Assembly: GCF_017873135.1 (NCBI RefSeq)
Contig: NZ_JAGGJV010000006.1
Location: 186,001 to 250,000, forward strand
DNA: 64,000 bases
DNA from: Rhizobium herbae
GTDB taxonomy: Bacteria > Pseudomonadota > Alphaproteobacteria > Rhizobiales > Rhizobiaceae
Direction of reading: 5' to 3'
Part shown: positions 60,815 to 64,000 of the stretch, piece after piece
Layout of the letters: the number at the start of each line of letters is the position of its first letter
Position numbering within the stretch: position 1 is the first letter of the stretch
Notes under the pieces: generated by a model
What the model saw: only the letters and a program-made list of their open reading frames with translations
Told to the model about the DNA's origin: nothing
Database searches by the model: none
Program-made: the position numbers and the translations under genes

Positions 60815-63499
60815 ATGGTCAGCAATCAAACCCGATTTCAGCCGCCGGCTAGCGGACAACAGCATATCAGGCGCCACAGCCTTCTGCTGCAACTGCAGCA
60901 TTCAGGGCCTCGGCGCCTGACAACCATCGTGGCGCCCGCCGGCTATGGAAAGACCTCGCTCGGCGCTCAGTGGTACAATCTTCTGAAAGACCAGGGCGGC
61001 AGCCCGGTTTGGGTTCCGCTTGAGCACGACGACTGCGACCAGGGCCATTTTCTTCTGGCGCTGCTGGAATCCTTCCAGCATTTGCTCCCGGACGAGGCAC
61101 GAGGGCTCGACGCCAGCAGCATGCCGGTTGCAGCGCTTCTTTCTGTTCTTGTGACGCGCCTGCGCCGTATAGAAACGCCGGTTACGCTTTTCCTCGACGA
61201 TTACCATTTCGCCCAGACAGACGGGACTGAATCACTTCTGGCGAAGCTTTTGGCGGCAAGCGATCTTAGCCATGTGAAGTTCGTTCTGATTTCACGCAGT
61301 TCGCCGCGATTTCCGACCTCGACCTTGCGTCTCAACAATGAGCTCAGGCAGATCGGCGTTACCGATCTCAGCTTTTCCGATACGGAGGCGCAGGAGTTTT
61401 TCGCCGGCAGGGCTGCGAAACTCACACCCGAGCAGGTGGGCGAACTGAATCAGCGTACCGAAGGCTGGGCGGTCGCGCTCCAGATGGTCCGGGTCCTCGT
61501 CAACGACAACATCGAAAGCGGCGCCATACTTTCCTCATTCGACGGCAGCAATGCCGAGATGGGGCGTTATCTCTCCGAGCAGGTATTCTCCAGCCTGCCC
61601 GAGGACATACGCCATCTCCTGACCGAAACGGCAGCACTTCCCGCCGTCAGCCGGGCTCTCGTCACGGCCGTCTGCAGCCAGTCGGGTGCGGGCGCGCTCT
61701 TCAGCCAACTTGGGGACTATGCGCTGCCGATCGCCGTTCTCGATGGCCAGGGGACGTGGATCCGTTACCATCCCGTGTTCAACAGCTTCCTGAAGGAGGA
61801 GGCGGAACGCGTCGGTATTGAAACCGGCCAAATGTTGAGAAAAGCCGCGCGCTGGTTCGCGGCACGCAACGACTGCGACGCGGCCGTAAGGCACGCCTTG
61901 CTTGCCGGCGACGCAGAGCTGGCCGCAGAGATCATAGAGGCCGCCGGCGGATGGCGGCGGGTCTATGCGACCACGCGCGGCGGCACCCTGCTGTTTCAGA
62001 CGCTGATCGCCAGGGCTGCAGAGATCAACCTTTCCGACTTCCCCCTGACGACGCTCGGGCTTTCAGTGGTCAGCGCCAAGGCGGGTCAGCTGGACGCAGC
62101 CAACCATTATCTGGCAATCGCCGAACGTGGCGCCACCGGGGAGAAACTGTCGCGGGACTTGCGGGTTGTCCGTGTCCTCATGTCGCTCTACACCGACCGC
62201 TGGGCGACAGCGGCGGATCTTTCGGCACTGGAGGCCGATCTGTCCCAGGATAGCGATATGGAGCTGATCCATCGCGCACTGGCGCTGAATATGCTGTCCT
62301 ATAATTTTCTCATCCGAACCGACCTCGAACGAGCCTTGCACTACGGGCAGCTTGCCATGCGGGCCTTTCGCGATGGCGGTGCGGACTTTGGCGCCATGCA
62401 CCTTTATACCCATATCGGCCAGGCAGCATTTTTCAGCGGCGACAGCGCCAGCGCCGCAGACTCCTATCGCAACCTGATTGCCGAAGCGCAGTCCAATATC
62501 GGCGAGGGGAGTGATCTCGACGCCGTCGGTCAGGTGCTGCAGAGCGAAGTTCTTTCCATGAGCGGCGAGCAAGAGGCGGCGTCCTCCGCCCTGTCCTGGG
62601 CACTCCCGCATCTGGAACGGCACGATACCTGGTTTGATCTGCTTGCCGCCGGTTTCATGGCGCAGCAGCGGGTGTTTCGGCTGAATGGTGATGTGATGGC
62701 GGCCCACGCAGCAATCGACAGCACCCGCGCGGCGGCCCGGCGCAGGGGTTTCGACCGGCTGACGCGGCTGATCGACGGTGAACGGGCGACGCTTCTGATC
62801 GCGTCGGGAGACGTCGAGGAGGCAATACGATACGCTGAAGTCTCCGGTTTCAATGTGCAGAACGCCAATTCCGATGGAGCCAACAATCTGGCCGTCAACC
62901 TGCGCGGTTGTGTGCCGGCCCTTTTGTGGACCCGGATCTATGCGGCACTGGGCGAAACCGTGCGCGCTCGCGCTGTCTTTCGGCACCTTATGACGCGGCA
63001 GGCCCAGAAGCCGCATGTGCCCCGCCGCATCGAACTCGGCTTCATGGATATCCGCCTGCTTTTGGCGGAAGACGAGCAGCAGGCGGCCGCGGCCGCGCTT
63101 TCCGATCTGCTGCTGTCGTTGCCGGTTGCCGACTACCGGGCAATCCTGCAGGTCGAAGGGACGGAATTCGCAGATCAGCTCCGCAAACTGACCGTATCCC
63201 TGGAAATGCCCGGCGTGGTGACGCAACGGCTTTTCCGTGCCCTTGATGCCGGGCTGCCAGCGCGCGGCGCTGCCGAAGGCCTATCCTCCTCATTGCCGGA
63301 GACCGGCGGCCTGACCGAACGCGAGCGCGGCGTGATGCTTCTCCTGAGCGCGGGGCTCAGCAACAAGGAAATCGGCCGCAAGCTGAACCTGAGCGACAAC
63401 ACGGTCAAATTTCACCTGCGCAATATTTTTGCCAAGCTGAACGTAACGACACGGACGGCAGCTGTGATGGCGGGACGCGATATCGGCACTCTGTCCTAG
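60815..63499 (+). CDS. MalT-like LuxR-family regulator (STAND ATPase)
   Basis: Protein of 894 aa. N-terminal P-loop APAGYGKTSL (about 39-48) and sensor region (TLFLDDYHFAQTDG as Walker B, VKFVLISRSSPRF). A long helical TPR-like middle (about 330-800) follows, then a C-terminal LuxR HTH (LTERERGVMLLLSAGLSNKE, LNLSDNTVKFHLRNIFAKLN). Signal-activated, oligomerising activators of this type bind ligand in the TPR region. Two related dyads occur between it and the hydantoinase-type gene, pointing to that gene as target. Confidence 0.92.
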   Translation: MVSNQTRFQPPASGQQHIRRHSLLLQLQHSGPRRLTTIVAPAGYGKTSLGAQWYNLLKDQGGSPVWVPLEHDDCDQGHFLLALLESFQHLLPDEARGLDASSMPVAALLSVLVTRLRRIETPVTLFLDDYHFAQTDGTESLLAKLLAASDLSHVKFVLISRSSPRFPTSTLRLNNELRQIGVTDLSFSDTEAQEFFAGRAAKLTPEQVGELNQRTEGWAVALQMVRVLVNDNIESGAILSSFDGSNAEMGRYLSEQVFSSLPEDIRHLLTETAALPAVSRALVTAVCSQSGAGALFSQLGDYALPIAVLDGQGTWIRYHPVFNSFLKEEAERVGIETGQMLRKAARWFAARNDCDAAVRHALLAGDAELAAEIIEAAGGWRRVYATTRGGTLLFQTLIARAAEINLSDFPLTTLGLSVVSAKAGQLDAANHYLAIAERGATGEKLSRDLRVVRVLMSLYTDRWATAADLSALEADLSQDSDMELIHRALALNMLSYNFLIRTDLERALHYGQLAMRAFRDGGADFGAMHLYTHIGQAAFFSGDSASAADSYRNLIAEAQSNIGEGSDLDAVGQVLQSEVLSMSGEQEAASSALSWALPHLERHDTWFDLLAAGFMAQQRVFRLNGDVMAAHAAIDSTRAAARRRGFDRLTRLIDGERATLLIASGDVEEAIRYAEVSGFNVQNANSDGANNLAVNLRGCVPALLWTRIYAALGETVRARAVFRHLMTRQAQKPHVPRRIELGFMDIRLLLAEDEQQAAAAALSDLLLSLPVADYRAILQVEGTEFADQLRKLTVSLEMPGVVTQRLFRALDAGLPARGAAEGLSSSLPETGGLTERERGVMLLLSAGLSNKEIGRKLNLSDNTVKFHLRNIFAKLNVTTRTAAVMAGRDIGTLS

Positions 63500-63506
63500 C
63501 TCGACC

Positions 63507-63524
63507 CCCACCCAAATGGGTGGG
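63507..63524. promoter_or_regulatory. Dyad 1 CCCACCCAAATGGGTGGG upstream of the hydantoinase-type gene
   Basis: Perfect 18-bp palindrome with 8-bp arms and AA between them, 8 bp after the regulator's stop and 95 bp before the next start. It shares the pattern CYACCCA-N2-TGG-N2-GG with the second dyad 33 bp further on (about three helical turns). Likely binding site of the MalT-like regulator. It could also act as a terminator hairpin for that gene, but there is no T-run. Confidence 0.6.
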
Positions 63525-63538
63525 ATTGGCAAGGAACG

Positions 63539-63557
63539 GCCTACCCATCTGGTAGGC
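63539..63557. promoter_or_regulatory. Dyad 2 GCCTACCCATCTGGTAGGC upstream of the hydantoinase-type gene
   Basis: Perfect 7-bp arms (GCCTACC/GGTAGGC) with a 5-base centre, sharing the ACCCA-N2-TGG core with dyad 1. The paired, phased arrangement about 60-110 bp before the ATG at 63619 fits tandem activator sites. Confidence 0.6.
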
Positions 63558-63618
63558 TACCTGCCTTTGCCGAACGCGCTTAGTCTGCCCTCGACAAGAA
63601 TACTGAGGGTGACGAATT

Positions 63619-64000
63619 ATGACCGCCTGGCAAAATCCTGTCGACACCGTGACGCAGGAGATCATCGAAGGTAAGCTGATGGCGACCGTCGATGAGATGG
63701 GCATCGTCATGGCTCGCACCAGCATGAGCCCGGTCATCTACGAAGTACTCGATTTCGCCTGCGGTCTTCTGACCGCCGATGGCGAACTGGTCGCCCAGAT
63801 GAACGGTATCACGCTGTTTACCGGCACTTTCGGCGTGCAGGTGAAGGCGCTCATCAAAAAATTTACAGGCAATCTTGCTGATGGCGACATCCTGTTGTCC
63901 AACGATCCCTATGCGGGCGGCACGCATGCCTGCGATTTCGCCGTCGTAAAGCCTCTGTTCGTCGATGATAAAATCCTCGGCTATGCGATCAATGTCGCCC
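63619..64000 (+). CDS. Hydantoinase B/oxoprolinase-family protein, partial
   Basis: First 127 residues of a hydantoinase B-type subunit (also found in N-methylhydantoinase, oxoprolinase and acetone carboxylase alpha). Start MTAWQNPVDTVTQEIIEGKL, then MARTSMSPVIYEVLDFACGL and the conserved DGDILLSNDPYAGGTHACDF. ATG at 63619 follows GAGGGTGAC. It runs off the right edge. These enzymes hydrolyse cyclic amides or carboxylate ketones with an HyuA partner. The MalT-like gene upstream is the probable regulator. Confidence 0.9.
   Translation, partial: MTAWQNPVDTVTQEIIEGKLMATVDEMGIVMARTSMSPVIYEVLDFACGLLTADGELVAQMNGITLFTGTFGVQVKALIKKFTGNLADGDILLSNDPYAGGTHACDFAVVKPLFVDDKILGYAINVA

Noticed and set aside
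1-64000. tRNA/rRNA genes, CRISPR arrays, insertion sequences, repABC or integrase genes
   Set aside because: Scanned gaps and both strands for such signals and saw none; all longer gaps are listed as features.

Overview
The window reads as a Rhizobiaceae-type alphaproteobacterial replicon (Rhizobium/Agrobacterium/Sinorhizobium relatives). The reasons are the GC-rich coding, the many ABC sugar and peptide uptake operons with LacI, RpiR, AraC and LuxR regulators, an ExsH-like exopolysaccharide glycanase, a DUF1403/ScpB-like pair, and a cytochrome bo3 operon of rhizobial type. I saw no rRNA, tRNA, CRISPR array or insertion sequence. The genes are catabolic and host-interaction genes of the kind found on a rhizobial megaplasmid, chromid or chromosomal accessory region; the sequence does not decide which.

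Layout. 1-2553 (-): start of a cyo operon (cyoA, partial cyoB). 2923-4272 (+): MFS carrier. 4476-6100 (+): DUF1403 protein and a ScpB-like winged-helix protein. 6232-10916 (-): a compact operon of XRE regulator, SARP/TPR regulator, 72-codon ORF, YcaO and TfuA, followed by a separately promoted 70-residue protein. 11143-13578 (-): a VWA-domain TadG-like protein and two TadE-like pseudopilin-type proteins. 14175-15164: AraC regulator. 15235-25854: an idonate/gluconate-type sugar-acid regulon with an ABC importer, gluconokinase, several dehydrogenases, a gluconolactonase-like protein and its LacI/GntR-type regulator. 25873-33765: a plant-responsive-type LuxR solo between two proline-iminopeptidase-family hydrolases, followed by a peptide ABC importer. 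33966-34565: DUF922 secreted protease-like protein. 34894-40293: a MocA-type oxidoreductase with a CUT1 sugar ABC importer. 40384-43280: two glycosyltransferases. 43296-52257: two M81 (MlrC-like) proteins, an NTF2-like protein, RidA, RpiR, an SDR, GH20 hexosaminidase and an MFS exporter. 52273-54301: XRE-cupin regulator and omega-amino-acid aminotransferase. 54461-55977: a CmoA homologue and an ICMT-like membrane methyltransferase. 56196-60615: ExsH-like glycanase, PepT, ABC-F ATPase. 60815-64000: a MalT-like regulator and the start of a hydantoinase B/oxoprolinase-family gene.

How the parts work together. The best-supported regulon is the sugar-acid one. Two identical 20-bp palindromes (ATATGTTATCGATAACATAT) and one degenerate copy lie in its three control regions and overlap promoter elements, as expected for a GntR/IdnR-like repressor. 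The LuxR solo carries Met and Trp at the positions equivalent to TraR W57 and Y61, the signature of the OryR/XccR/PipR/NesR group, and its neighbours (pip genes, peptide importer) fit that group.

The strongest candidate for an undescribed system is the 6232-10916 YcaO-TfuA operon. It has an uncharacterised 72-residue ORF translationally coupled to ycaO, a SARP/TPR regulator in the same transcript, and an exact tandem repeat of 11-bp period (the SARP/PhoB geometry) in the promoter of the small gene just downstream. Function is inferred from gene families and context only; no database search was run.
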